Shown here piece by piece: positions 52,410 through 62,300 of a stretch of DNA of 64,000 nucleotides (positions are counted from its first letter, which is position 1; the number at the start of each line of letters is the position of its first letter). The DNA comes from Saccharothrix ecbatanensis (GTDB taxonomy: Bacteria; Actinomycetota; Actinomycetes; Mycobacteriales; Pseudonocardiaceae): positions 1,364,001 to 1,428,000 of the forward strand of contig NZ_JACHMO010000001.1 in the NCBI RefSeq assembly GCF_014205015.1, in the 5' to 3' direction. The position numbers and the translations under genes are program-made. The notes under the pieces are model-generated. The model was not told the DNA's origin and searched no databases. It saw nothing but the letters and a program-made list of their open reading frames with translations.

Positions 52410-52733
52410 TTAGTCCTCCTCTCCGGTGTCGGGTTCGGGCAGGTCGACGCCCAGCGCCGACCCTGCGGCGCGGCCGTCGAGGTACTTGTCCCCGAGGTGG
52501 AGGAGCCCCGCGGCGTACAGGAAGGCGTCCTTCTCCTCGCGGGACTTGAAGCACAGGACGAACCAGGACTCCGAGTCCGTGGCGAGTCGGAACCGCTCGT
52601 CCTCGCGTGCGGTCCGTTCCCGATAGCCGCGGGCCAGGGGGTCGAGTTCGGCGGTGGAGTCGGCGGCATGTCGTACCTCGGGCTGATGTCGATCATGACC
52701 TGACGCGGTACGGCGATGTCGTGGGCCGATTCG
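52410..52733 (-). pseudogene. Remnant of an actinomycete integrative-element gene
   Basis: The minus-strand frame reads QPEVRHAADSTAELDPLARG, then SWFVLCFKSREEKDAFL and GDKYLDGRAAGSALGVDLPE. From memory this resembles a conserved small protein of AICE-type elements. An in-frame stop at 52734-52736 and the lack of any ATG, GTG or TTG after it show that the true start has been lost. Only the coding part without a start is annotated. Confidence 0.5.
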
Positions 52734-52765
52734 TCACTGCCGCAGAGAATTGTCAAGATGTGGTC

Positions 52766-53791
52766 ATGCGACTCCTGGTTCTCGGTGGCACGCACTTCCT
52801 CGGCCGTGCGGTCGTGTCGGCCGCACTCGACCGCAGTTGGGACGTGACGATCTTCCGTCGCGGTACATCGGGTGATGACCCGGCCGACGTGCACAGTGTT
52901 CGTGGCGACTACACCAACCCTCACGACGTCGCCCGTCTGGCCGAACACGGGCCGTGGGACGCGGTGATCGACCCGTTGGCGTTCGTGCCACGAGAAACCC
53001 TGTCAGTCGCGCGCGCATTGAAGGACCACGTGCAGCGCTACGTGGTGGTGTCAACGGTCTCTGCCTATGAGGGGTGGCCGGTCGAACCGCTTATCGAGTC
53101 CTCGACAGTGCTCGACTGCCCTTCCGACGCCGGTCCGGACTACGGGTACGACGGCGACCCCGGTCCGTCGACCTATGGATTCGGCAAGGCAGGGTGTGAG
53201 CGGGCTGTCGCGGGGACGTTCGGTGAGGATCGGACCACGATCCTGCGGCCCGGCGTGATCCTCGGACCGCACGAGTACGTCGGTCGTCTGCCGTGGTGGC
53301 TACGTCGACTGGAGGGTGGGGGGAGGGTTCTTGCCCCAGGCAACCCCGCCCGGACCATCCAGCCGGTCGACGTTCGGGACGTGGCGGACTTCGCGTTGCG
53401 CTGCGCTGAAGGCATTTCCGGTGTGTTCAACGTGACCGCGCCGGGGATTGAGACCTTCGGCGACTTCCTGGGCGCGTGCGCCGCCGTGGCCGCGCCCACC
53501 GGCACCGAACTCATATGGGCGCCGGACGAGTTCCTGGTCTCGAATGGCGTCCGCCAGTGGACCGAACTGCCCCTGTGGCGTACCTATGCGGGGACGTGGG
53601 ACGTGGACTCCTCCCGCGCACGTGCCGCCGGACTCACCACACGACCGCTCGCCAAGACCGTGCGCGACACGTGGGAATGGGTGGTCGGGGAAGGACCTGA
53701 GCTGAGCAACGAACGGGCCGCTGAACTGGGTATCACCGCTGAACGGGAGGCCGCGTTGCTCGCCGAGTACGAGTCACGGCATCACTGGTGA
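52766..53791 (+). CDS. NAD-dependent epimerase/dehydratase family protein
   Basis: A 341-residue extended SDR. The N-terminal LLVLGGTHFLGRAVV (G-G-T-x-F-L-G) binds NAD(P). It resembles the atypical group of CSP41-like reductases seen in actinomycetes (VIDPLAFVPRETL, STYGFGKAGCERAVAGTF, RPGVILGPHEYVGRLPWWLR). The catalytic Y-x-x-x-K is replaced by Y-G-F-G-K. Substrate is unknown. The ATG at 52766 is weakly supported by a ribosome site but starts the fold exactly. Its end overlaps the opposing regulator gene by 18 bases. Confidence 0.82.
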   Translation: MRLLVLGGTHFLGRAVVSAALDRSWDVTIFRRGTSGDDPADVHSVRGDYTNPHDVARLAEHGPWDAVIDPLAFVPRETLSVARALKDHVQRYVVVSTVSAYEGWPVEPLIESSTVLDCPSDAGPDYGYDGDPGPSTYGFGKAGCERAVAGTFGEDRTTILRPGVILGPHEYVGRLPWWLRRLEGGGRVLAPGNPARTIQPVDVRDVADFALRCAEGISGVFNVTAPGIETFGDFLGACAAVAAPTGTELIWAPDEFLVSNGVRQWTELPLWRTYAGTWDVDSSRARAAGLTTRPLAKTVRDTWEWVVGEGPELSNERAAELGITAEREAALLAEYESRHHW

Positions 53792-55096
53792 GGATCGGTA
53801 CCCGCCATTGGTGATCGCGGGCCGGGTGGAGGAGCGGGCCGGTGAGAGGGCGGCGAAGTCCTCGATCCTCTCGCCCAGCCGCCCGGCCTCGACCGCACCT
53901 CGGAAGCGCGTGCCGCCGAGCATGTGGCCGAGGTTGAGCAGCCGAAGGTTCAGCGCTTCGGTTCGGTACTCCGGGTCCAGGGCGAACACCTCGGCCAATG
54001 CGTCCTCGGCACCCGCGAGATCGCCTCGGATCGTGCGTGCCGCGCCGAGATCGACCCGTGCGCTGAGAGCGCCGGCCGCCCACTTCGACGCCGCCGGTGT
54101 TGTCACGAACAAGTTCAACGCGGCCGTGGCCTCAGCCTCTGCCCTCTCGCCATCGGCCAACGAGACGTATGCCGCGCCTGCGCATAGTGCCCGGCGGGAG
54201 CGGTCGAAGCCGAGTTCCCCTCCGGTCTCGTCGAGGAACGGATCCTGCCCGGCCCGGTCCAATTCCTCGTCCGCCAGTGCCAGAGCCACTGCAACCTCCT
54301 GCCGGGCGCCGAGTAGTGCCAAGGCGCGGGCGTGCACCGAATGCAACCGCGCACGCGCCGTGCCGTCGGGGGCGGTGTCCAGCGCCGCCGCGGCGAGCGC
54401 CGCGGCTTGGCGGGGACGACCAGACCAGAAGGTGATGGTGACCTGGAGGGCCCGTGCCCATGCCTGGAGAGACGAGTGCTCGATGACCGATCCGTAGGTG
54501 TGGGCCGCACGGGCTTGCTCCTCGGCCACATCCGGGTGGCCGAGGTCCCAACTCACCGAGGACAGCAGCCCGCATACCTGGCCGGCGATCAGGTACAGCT
54601 CGGCCTGCTGGCGCGGTTTGTGTGTGCGGTCAAGCTGGCGATAGACGGTGTTCCGTAGACGCACGAGGTCGCCGAGCAGGTGAAGTGGCGGCGTGACGTA
54701 ATAAGCACGGGCCGCCCTCTGCGCCTCGGCGTGGAGCTGTTCAAGTGCGGACGGGTCCAGCGCGGAGGCTGCCTGGATCGCGTGTTCCACGGATTCGCGG
54801 CCGGCGGCCATGACCATCTCCTTCGGGTTCGTCGTAACGGACTCCACCTCAAGCGATGGCGGGCTCAACAGCGTGGCGACCGGCTCGCCCCACCAACGCT
54901 CCAGGACGCGGCGTGCGTCTGCGCGCGGAGCGTCCGAGGTGCCTGAGATCCACCGTTTCGCCTGGCGGTCACTGACATGCGTCGGCTTGCCGGCTCGCTT
55001 GCTGACCTCATGGAAGGTCGCGATGAACTCGCGCAGGGTCAGATGCTTCTCTTGCATCCTCTGCTCAAGCCGCGTGCGCGGCGGTTGCTGCGCCAT
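53774..55096 (-). CDS. HTH regulator with TPR-like domain
   Basis: A 440-residue protein. The N-terminal 90 residues (LTLREFIATFHEVSKRAG to DRQAKRWISGTSDAPR) look like an XRE-type helix-turn-helix with a W-x-S-G-T-S-D motif, found in many actinomycete regulators. The rest is alpha-helical with TPR-like repeats (RARLHSVHARALALLGARQE, AEDALAEVFALDPEYRTEAL). These proteins are common beside mobile elements and biosynthetic loci, but targets are rarely known. CGGAGG precedes the ATG at 55096; a start seven codons earlier lacks this site. Confidence 0.75.
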   Translation of the reverse strand: MAQQPPRTRLEQRMQEKHLTLREFIATFHEVSKRAGKPTHVSDRQAKRWISGTSDAPRADARRVLERWWGEPVATLLSPPSLEVESVTTNPKEMVMAAGRESVEHAIQAASALDPSALEQLHAEAQRAARAYYVTPPLHLLGDLVRLRNTVYRQLDRTHKPRQQAELYLIAGQVCGLLSSVSWDLGHPDVAEEQARAAHTYGSVIEHSSLQAWARALQVTITFWSGRPRQAAALAAAALDTAPDGTARARLHSVHARALALLGARQEVAVALALADEELDRAGQDPFLDETGGELGFDRSRRALCAGAAYVSLADGERAEAEATAALNLFVTTPAASKWAAGALSARVDLGAARTIRGDLAGAEDALAEVFALDPEYRTEALNLRLLNLGHMLGGTRFRGAVEAGRLGERIEDFAALSPARSSTRPAITNGGYRSSPVMP

Positions 55097-55233
55097 GCCA
55101 CACCTCCGTATGGCCACGGTACGAGTACGGCGCCTCTTCTCAGGTCGCTTGACGCCGGAATGTCCTCCGAATGGCCCCCAGTGGCCTCGCTATGACCTCG
55201 AAATGCACCCGTGCCGACGTCGATCTTGAGTGC

Positions 55234-55554
55234 ATGACACCAGCGGTACTGGTCTTCGTCGCCTTGCTGGCAGGCGCGCTACTGGTCTTGGGCGGATGGT
55301 TGGCGCATCGCGTCTACCGGGAGGTCTTGCGCCGCCACCAGGTTGCCCGAGTGCTCGCTGTACTAGGGACTTGGCAGATCGATGGAGACCTCCAGCGAGG
55401 TCGCGTTAGCGACTCTTCCCCGCCCTTCCGAGCTTCGGCTGGGTCACGTGCCACCAACGCCCTCGTTCGGTCGGCGCAGCTCGTTCGTCGCTTCTGGTTT
55501 GTGCCGATGCCGTCAATGCGCGGACAGGTGAAGCCCGGATGGGAGGGACGATGA
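55234..55554 (+). CDS. Small membrane protein of the accessory island
   Basis: A 106-residue protein with one clear N-terminal membrane helix (AVLVFVALLAGALLVLGGWL) followed by a basic amphipathic region (HRVYREVLRRHQVARVLAVL) and GTWQIDGDLQRG. It has the form of small proteins encoded in actinomycete integrative elements upstream of an exonuclease-like gene. Its stop overlaps the next ATG by the ATGA pattern, so translation is coupled. The longer frame from 55171 is less likely because the helix then lies internally. Function is unknown. Confidence 0.55.
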   Translation: MTPAVLVFVALLAGALLVLGGWLAHRVYREVLRRHQVARVLAVLGTWQIDGDLQRGRVSDSSPPFRASAGSRATNALVRSAQLVRRFWFVPMPSMRGQVKPGWEGR

Positions 55555-56153
55555 TTGGTCAGATCACCGCCGCGTTGGCGGGTCGTCGGCTGTCGGTAGT
55601 CGATGTGGCGGATAACGGGAGCAGACCGCCGGAGATCGTCGGGATCGGCGTGTTGAACGTGAACGATTCGGTGGTTGACCTGCCGCTGCGCACTTGGCTG
55701 GTCCGGCCTGTGGTTCCGGTCAGCTCCGTGGCCGCGAATGTTCACGGCATCGGCAACGGCGATCTTGGGCGGTGTCCGCTGTGGCACGGCGTGGCGCGCG
55801 AGGTAGAGCCTGCGTTGACCGGTCGGGTGTTGGTCGCACACGACGCGCCGGCCGTGCACCGAGTCCTCGCCGCCCACCTCCCCGCGTGGCGCCCTCCGCT
55901 TGTGCTGGACACGACGGCGCTTGCCCAGCACGTCTGGCCCGAACTGATCCACTACGAACTGAGCGACCTTGTCGCGCACGCCGAGTTGGCCACAGTCGAC
56001 GTCGATGGTCGGCGCCTGAACCGTGTCGGCCAGCACGCCTGGGACACCTGGTCGTTGCTGCTCGTGCTCGTCGCGGCTGGCTCGCTGACATGGGACGACC
56101 TGGTCGAGGCCGCCACCACGAAGGACTTTCGACCGGCCGCGATCGGTCGATGA
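55551..56153 (+). CDS. DEDDh exonuclease-like protein
   Basis: A 200-residue protein whose layout matches DEDDh 3'-5' exonucleases. Motif I reads VVDVADNG where v-D-x-E-T-T-G is usual, so the second acidic residue is missing. VHGIGNGDL resembles the v-H-G-I-x-x-x-d-l strand, LVAHDAPAVHRVL is motif II (a-H-N/D-x-x-x-D/H), and NRVGQHAWDTWSLL is motif III with H and D spaced as in H-x4-D. Catalysis is therefore uncertain. Such proteins occur in AICE-type elements. GGGAGGG precedes the ATG at 55551, and it overlaps the membrane protein stop. Confidence 0.65.
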   Translation: MIGQITAALAGRRLSVVDVADNGSRPPEIVGIGVLNVNDSVVDLPLRTWLVRPVVPVSSVAANVHGIGNGDLGRCPLWHGVAREVEPALTGRVLVAHDAPAVHRVLAAHLPAWRPPLVLDTTALAQHVWPELIHYELSDLVAHAELATVDVDGRRLNRVGQHAWDTWSLLLVLVAAGSLTWDDLVEAATTKDFRPAAIGR

Positions 56154-56310
56154 CCAGTCCGGCGATCAACTCGGTGATCGGTGATCCCGGTACCGACTCT
56201 GCCCGAACCGGTCATAGCAAACATGTCGCCGACCGAGGCTCTCGCCTTTCGCTCGCGGGGCATCTCGTGCGCCGCCGTCGACACGCTCAAGCCAAGAATC
56301 GAGGAGTTCC

Positions 56311-57159
56311 ATGAACGACGAGGAGATGCCGCGGCCTGTCCGGCTGAGCAGCGCGCACAGCCGGGACCTTGGCGAGGAGCTACGCAGGGCTCGCCGCCGC
56401 GCCAAGATGCCCTCCAGCATCGCGGCCAGCGGTATGGAATGGTCGATCGGCAAGTTGTCGAAGCTCGAAACGGGCAGTCGCGGGACCGACGTATTGGACA
56501 TCGCAGCCCTGTTGGGTCAGTACCGCACGGACAAGGCGACCCGCGAGCACATCCTGACCATCGCTGCCGAGCGGGACACGGGCAGCTTCGTGCGTCGCCA
56601 CAATCGGTCGCCGGACACCCTGGCGGCGTTGAGGGTGCACGAACGGATCGCCCGGACGGTCACCGCCTATGAGCCCCTGACCGTCCCGGCTCTGGCGCAG
56701 ACCGAGGACTACGCCCTAGCGCTGACCGGTGATCGAGCGGTCGCCTGGACCCGCATGGACCGGCAGCAGGAGCAGCAGTCGGCCCGCCGGGAGTTGGTCG
56801 TATACCTCCACGAGGCCGCGCTACGTGTGCGCGTCGGTACGCCGCAGATCATGCGGGACCAGCTGCTTCACCTGACGTTGATGGGCGGCTGGGCTGGCAC
56901 CCGAGTCCGGATCGTCCCGCTCACCAGCGGTTTCGACGCGATGCTGCGCAATCCGGCTACCCTGCTGACCTTCGACGCCCCCGCCCGGCCTGTGGCCTAC
57001 GCGGAGATCGACTCCGTGACCGTGTTCCACGACGATTCGGATGTCGTGGCCGCCTACCAGCGCAAGATGGATCACCTCGACAGAGTTGCCCTCGCCCTCG
57101 GTGAGTCGCGCAAGGTGCTGGCTCGCTGGGTCAACGCCTACGAGCGCGAGGCTGCCTGA
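56311..57159 (+). CDS. HTH (XRE) regulator with DUF5753
   Basis: A 282-residue protein. The N-terminal helix-turn-helix (LGEELRRARRRAKMPSSIAA to IGKLSKLETGSRG) is followed by DUF5753 (residues about 95-275), the classic actinomycete regulator of the BldD-associated or Scr1-type group. GAGGAG lies 6 bases before the ATG. In most genomes such a gene is followed by a small DUF397 protein. Here the next small gene is a cysteine-rich peptide, with a kinase-like gene after it, so the usual partner is replaced. It probably controls the peptide and kinase genes, which is inference. Confidence 0.9.
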   Translation: MNDEEMPRPVRLSSAHSRDLGEELRRARRRAKMPSSIAASGMEWSIGKLSKLETGSRGTDVLDIAALLGQYRTDKATREHILTIAAERDTGSFVRRHNRSPDTLAALRVHERIARTVTAYEPLTVPALAQTEDYALALTGDRAVAWTRMDRQQEQQSARRELVVYLHEAALRVRVGTPQIMRDQLLHLTLMGGWAGTRVRIVPLTSGFDAMLRNPATLLTFDAPARPVAYAEIDSVTVFHDDSDVVAAYQRKMDHLDRVALALGESRKVLARWVNAYEREAA

Positions 57160-57263
57160 CTCCTGCCGCGGTTCAGGCTGCGAAGCGCAGCCGCAGAGAC
57201 CGCCCAGCCGCCCGGACCAAGAGGTTCGCCCCGCCGCGCGCCACACCCTCCGACACAGCGAAG

Positions 57264-57437
57264 ATGCTCGCCCCTACGGTGGAGGCCATGCAGGCCGCCG
57301 GATTCGAGGTGGATCCGACGCTGTGGGCGACCGGCTCCGGAGACTGCACCCAGTGCCACGCCGGGTGTACCAACTGCGGTCAGGGCGGTGACGGCGACGG
57401 GCAGTTCACGGGCCGGCAACTGGTGACGATCGGGTAG
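57264..57437 (+). CDS. 57-residue cysteine-rich peptide (candidate RiPP precursor)
   Basis: A short gene of 57 codons (MLAPTVEAMQAAGFEVDPTL, then WATGSGDC, then four cysteines spaced C-x2-C-x3-C-x2-C, then a glycine-rich tail ending QLVTIG). The first half is acidic and helical, and F-E-V-D at residues 14-17 resembles the F-x-L-D leader motif of actinomycete lanthipeptide precursors. The second half holds Ser, Thr and all four Cys. Alternatively, the CxxC pairs could bind zinc or iron-sulfur. It lies between the HTH-DUF5753 regulator and a phosphotransferase-fold gene. The ATG has only a weak GCGAAG site. Confidence 0.5.
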   Translation: MLAPTVEAMQAAGFEVDPTLWATGSGDCTQCHAGCTNCGQGGDGDGQFTGRQLVTIG

Positions 57438-57456
57438 CACCCGAGAACGAGGAGAG

Positions 57457-58320
57457 ATGACGAACCGTCGTGAATGGAACGACCTGCCCGAAGGCGTAAG
57501 GCACTCCGTAGAGCGCAAAGTCGGAGCGGTATTGACAGCGGAGTCGCCCAACGCCGGACGTAGCTCCGAATTGTCGGCGACGCTGTCAACTGCGTCCGGC
57601 CCTGTGTTCTGCAAGGGGATCACGGCGGATTCGCCATCGGCCTGGATGCACCGCAACGAGATCGTGGTGAGCCGGTTCCTGTCCGAACAGCTCGCCCCTC
57701 GGCTGCTGTGGGACATCGAGGTGGACGGTTGGCTGTTGCTCGGATTCGAGCACGTCTCCGGGCAACACGCCAACATGTCGCCGAACTCACCGGATCTGCC
57801 GCTCATCGCCGACGCGGTGGTCGAGATCAGCCGCACCCCCGCACCGCCGGAGTCCGTGGCGCGGCGCCCGATGGCCGCCCAGTGGAAGCGGATGGTCGAG
57901 GAGGAAAGCCGGGCCGCGCCGCCTGCCGGTGTCGACCCGTGGTCGGCGGAGAAAGCCGAACTGCTCGCCACCTGGGCCTCCCGCGCCCCCGAGTACATGG
58001 ACGGGGATCGCCTGATCCACTCCGACTTGAACCCGCTGAACTTCCTCGTGTCGGATCGGGCGCGAGTGATCGACTGGGCATGGTGGCGAACCGGAGCCGC
58101 CTGGGTCGACCCCGCGTCGCTGGTGATCCGCCTCATCGCGGACGGGCACGACCCCGAAGCCGCGGAGAAGTGGGCGTTCCAGTTCGGCGGGTTCGCGGAG
58201 GCGAACCCGGACGCGATCACGGCCTACTGTGCGTCTCTGGTGCGGCTGTGGGGGCGCAAGTTCCCGGACACCTCCATCACGAACGCCGCTCGATCTTGGA
58301 TCCAGTACCGACTGACCTAA
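57457..58320 (+). CDS. Aminoglycoside phosphotransferase-fold kinase-like protein
   Basis: A 287-residue APH/choline-kinase-like protein. The catalytic loop LIHSDLNPLNFLV (H-x-D-x-x-x-x-N) is near residue 186, and the metal aspartate is in RVIDWAWW, 16 residues later. The N-terminal lysine is probably K53 in VFCKGIT. Catalytic residues look intact. It may phosphorylate a small molecule, such as an antibiotic, or a protein. LxmK-type members of this fold take part in class V lanthipeptide synthesis, so its position 19 bases after the cysteine-rich peptide is notable. GAGGAG precedes the ATG. It converges on the dehalogenase-like gene. Confidence 0.8.
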   Translation: MTNRREWNDLPEGVRHSVERKVGAVLTAESPNAGRSSELSATLSTASGPVFCKGITADSPSAWMHRNEIVVSRFLSEQLAPRLLWDIEVDGWLLLGFEHVSGQHANMSPNSPDLPLIADAVVEISRTPAPPESVARRPMAAQWKRMVEEESRAAPPAGVDPWSAEKAELLATWASRAPEYMDGDRLIHSDLNPLNFLVSDRARVIDWAWWRTGAAWVDPASLVIRLIADGHDPEAAEKWAFQFGGFAEANPDAITAYCASLVRLWGRKFPDTSITNAARSWIQYRLT

Positions 58321-58342
58321 ATGGTCTCAGTCCACACTCGCG

Positions 58343-59212
58343 CTACCGTGCGAGCAGGTCGCGCAACGCCTTGACGACGTCGGCGGGGGCTTCCTCGGCC
58401 ATGAAGTGACCGCACGACACGGTCTTGTGGTCCAGGTCGGACGCCCATTCACGCCACCGCGCGGCGGCGTCGAAGCCCAGGGCGGCGCCCCAGTCCTGCT
58501 GGAGCACGGTCACCGGCATCCGCAATCGGTTGCCGGCCACCTGATCGGCACGGTCGTGTTCGACGTCGACGGTGGCGGACGCCCGGTAGTCGGCGACGAT
58601 CGACGGCACCGCCTCACGGGACGCCTTCAGATAGGCGGCACGGACGTCGGCCGGGATCGAGGTCGGGTCGTTCGCCCAGCGGTCGAGGAAGTGGCCGAAG
58701 AACGCGTCCGCCGAGGCCGCGATCATGGCTTCGGGCAGGCCCGGCGGCTGCGCCATCAGGTATAGGTGGAAACCCACGGCGGCGGTCGTGCCGTGCATGA
58801 CGTCCCACATGTCGAGGGTCGGGAGCACGTCCAACGACGCCAGGTGGGTGACCACGTCCGGGTGATCCAGGCCCAGGCGGAACGCGACCAGGGCGCCCCG
58901 GTCGTGACCGGCCAACGCGAACCGGTCGTGGCCGAGGGCGTGGGCGACGGCGACCACGTCGGCGGCCATGGTCCGCTTGGAGTAGGCCTGACCGTCGTCG
59001 GCCGGCTTGTCGCTGTCACCGTAACCGCGCAGGTCAGGGCAGATGACGGTGTGGTCTGCGGCCAGGTCGGCGGCGACGTGCCGCCACATCAGGTGGGTCT
59101 GCGGGAAGCCGTGGAGGAGGACGATCGGGCTGCCCGAGCCGCCCACGGCGACGTTGAGCGACACACCGTCGGCGACGGGCACGCGCTGCCGGGTGAACGA
59201 GGTGATGTTCAT
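58343..59212 (-). CDS. Alpha/beta hydrolase, fluoroacetate dehalogenase-like
   Basis: A 289-residue alpha/beta hydrolase with the haloacetate dehalogenase layout. The oxyanion region is LLHGFPQTHLMW near residue 33, DLRGYGDSDKP near 60 holds the substrate-carboxylate arginine, the nucleophile is D104 in LAGHDRGALVAF, and the base histidine is in SCGHFMAEEAP near the end. Aspartate rather than serine as nucleophile indicates C-X bond or epoxide opening. AAGGAG precedes the ATG at 59212, which settles the start. True substrate is unknown. Confidence 0.85.
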   Translation of the reverse strand: MNITSFTRQRVPVADGVSLNVAVGGSGSPIVLLHGFPQTHLMWRHVAADLAADHTVICPDLRGYGDSDKPADDGQAYSKRTMAADVVAVAHALGHDRFALAGHDRGALVAFRLGLDHPDVVTHLASLDVLPTLDMWDVMHGTTAAVGFHLYLMAQPPGLPEAMIAASADAFFGHFLDRWANDPTSIPADVRAAYLKASREAVPSIVADYRASATVDVEHDRADQVAGNRLRMPVTVLQQDWGAALGFDAAARWREWASDLDHKTVSCGHFMAEEAPADVVKALRDLLAR

Positions 59213-59319
59213 TCGTGGCTCCTTGGACGAGGTACGGCCCACTCTGCGGTGCCGCGATCAGCGTTCGATCAGCGACGGATCAGCGGTGCCCGCACGGCCG
59301 GTCGGATACGTTGTCGGCG

Positions 59320-62300
59320 ATGGTGCGTTTCGGCGTGTTGGGGCCGCTGGAGGCCGAGGACGAGCGCGGGCCGGTCGACCTCAAGGGCCTGCGGCACCGG
59401 GCCGTGCTGGCACGCCTGCTGGTGGCCAGGGGCCGCGTCGTCCCGGTCACGCGGCTGATCGACGACCTCTGGCACGTCCCGCCGGACGGGGCTCTCGGCG
59501 CCGTGCAGACGTTCGTCGGCACGCTCCGGAAGGCCCTGGAACCGGACCGTCCACCCCGTACTCCAGCCCGCCTGCTGGTCACCGTGCCGCCCGGTTACGC
59601 GTTGCGGGCGGAGGACGTGGACGCGTGGCGGTTCGAGGACGACGTCGCGGCGTCGGCCGGCTTGCTGGCACAAGGTCGCCCCGACGAAGCCCTCGTGCTG
59701 CTGGACAAGGCGCTGGCCCTGTGGCGAGGACCCGCCTACGCCGAGTTCGCCGACCACGACTGGGCACGCGGTGAGGCCGCCCGGCTGGACGAAGTGCGGC
59801 TGCTGGCCGTGGAACGGCGGGCCGAGGCGGCGTTGGCCCTCGGCAAGGCCGCCGAGACGGTGCCGGACCTGCGCGCCCACGTGGCAGGGCACCCGCTGCG
59901 CGAGGAGGGCCGACGGCTGCTCGCGCTCGCGCTGTACAAAGCGGGCCGACAGGGTGACGCGTTGGCGACCCTCCGCCAGGCACGTGAAGTGCTGCGCACC
60001 GAACTCGGCGTGGACCCCGGTGAAGGCCTGCGGCAGCTCGAGGCGGACGTCCTCGCCCAAGCCCCGCACCTCACGGTCCAAGCCCCACGACCACCCAGCG
60101 AGCACCCGTTCGTCGGTCGCGTCGAAGAGCTGACCGCCTTGGCACAAGCGAAGCGCCTGGCCCTGATCTCCGGAACCGCCGGCGCGGGCAAGACCGCGTT
60201 GGCCAGAACCCTCACCGAACGCCTGGCCGCCACCGGCTGGACCACCACCTGGAGCACATCCACCACTTGGGCGCAGATGAGCGAAACCGCATCAGGACAT
60301 GCCGACCCCGTCACCGCGAGGTTCCACCGGCACCGGGCGATCGCCGCCCACCTCGCCACGATCGCCGCGAAGAACCCGGTCCTGCTGGTCTTCGACGACC
60401 TGCACTGGGCCGACGAGGAAACCCTCGCCCTCTTCACCGCGCTCGCCGACGCCAACGCCAACGCCAACACCGACGCCCACGCAGACGCAGACGTCGACAC
60501 CAAACCAGTGCTGATCGTCGGCACGTACCGCTCGACCGACATCTCCGCCGGTCTGGCCGAAGCACTGGGCCGGGCCGCCCGCACCGAACCGACCCGGATC
60601 TACCTCGGCGGCCTGACCGAACCCCAGGTCCGGGAACTGGTAGACGCCATCACCGACCACCAGATGACGGCGGCCGACGCGCGCGCGATCCACGCCCGCA
60701 GCGCCGGCAACCCGTTCTTCGTCCGCGAACTCACCCGCCTCTGGCAGGCCGAAGGCGACGAAGCCCTCCGCACCGTCCCCGCCGGCGTCCGCGACGTCAT
60801 CCGCCACCGCCTCACCAAGCTCACCGACACGGCCAGGACCCATCTGCGCCAGGCATCGGTCCTGGGCCGGGACGTCGACCTGGACGTGCTGATCCCGCTC
60901 GCCGGTGACGAGGACGCGGTGCTGGACTCCGTCGAAGCCGCTCTCCTGGCGGGCTTCCTGGTCGAGGAGAACGCCGACCGACTCACCTTCGCCCACGCGC
61001 TCGTCCACGAAACGCTGTACGAAGACATCCCGCGCGCCCGCCGCGCCCGTTGGCACGCCACAGCCGCCGACGTCATCGAGCAGATCCGGCCGGACGACGT
61101 GGAAGCCATCGCCCACCACCTCCTGCGAGCCGGAAACCGCGCCACTGCCGCACGAACCGCGCACTACACCGGTGCCGCGGCCGAACGTGCGGAACGCCGA
61201 TTCGCACCGCACGAAGCCGCAGCCCTGTGGCGGGAGACGCTGGACCGCTCGGGTCCGGGGGAGAAGAGACTGGAAGCGTTGATGGGCGTGGTGCGGGCGC
61301 TGGCCGTGACCGGTGACCTGGCGCAGGCACGCCGTTATCGCGCCGAGGCCGTCACCGCGGCGGTGGGCGATCCTGTGACGGCCGCCCGCACGATCGGCTC
61401 GTTCGACGTGCCCGCGATCTGGACGACCAACGACGACGAGGCCCTGTCCGCCGAACTCGTCACGGCCGCCGAACGCACACTCGCCGACCTGCCTCCCGGC
61501 CACGAGACCGAACGCGCCCGCCTCCTGATCACCATCGCGATGGAACGACGTGCTGACGCGGGGGAGCGCGGACTGGCGGCGGCACGGGAAGCCGAGGTGA
61601 TCGCCCGTGACCTGGACGACCCGTCGTTGCTCGCGTTGGCGCTCAACGGCCGTTTCCTCCAGACCTTCCACCGAGCCGGCCTGGCCCCCGACCGTGCCCG
61701 GATCGGCGAAGAACTCCTCACCCTCGCCCGCCGCCACGACCTGGTGACGTTCGAAGTGCTGGCCCACCTGATCCTCATCCAGTCCCACGCCGCGCTCGCC
61801 GACCTCCCGTCCGCCGACCGCCACGCCACCGACGCCGATGCGCTCGCCGAACGCCACAACCTGCCGCTGGTAGGCGTGTTCACGGCCTGGTACACCGCAC
61901 TCCGACTCGCCGCGACCGGTCGCCAGGCCGAAGCCCGAGCCGCCTACCGCGCCGCCGCGACCAGGCTCACCGGCACCGGAATGTCGGGACTGGAGCAGGG
62001 AATCCTGCCGCTGGCACTGCTCAGCCTAGGCGAAGTGCAGGACACCGACTGGGGTCCGTACGAACGCTGGGCACGCCCACACGTCCTGCTGGCACAAGGC
62101 AAACGCGACGAAGCCCTCACCGCCGACGTCCCGGATTCACCGCACGACCTCCTGTTCGAAGCCCGGACCTGTCTGCACGCCAAGATCGCCATCGAAGCCG
62201 ACGACCGTCCCACGATGGAACGCCTCTACACGCGATTGCTCCCGGCCGCCGGCGAACTGGCCGGAGCGGGCAGCGGACTGCTCACCTTCGGCCCCACCGC

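Noticed and set aside
57264..57437. DUF397 partner of the HTH-DUF5753 gene
   Set aside because: Size and position fit, but the sequence lacks the W-x-K-S-S/Y-S-x2-x-G-x-C-V-E-V-A pattern of DUF397.
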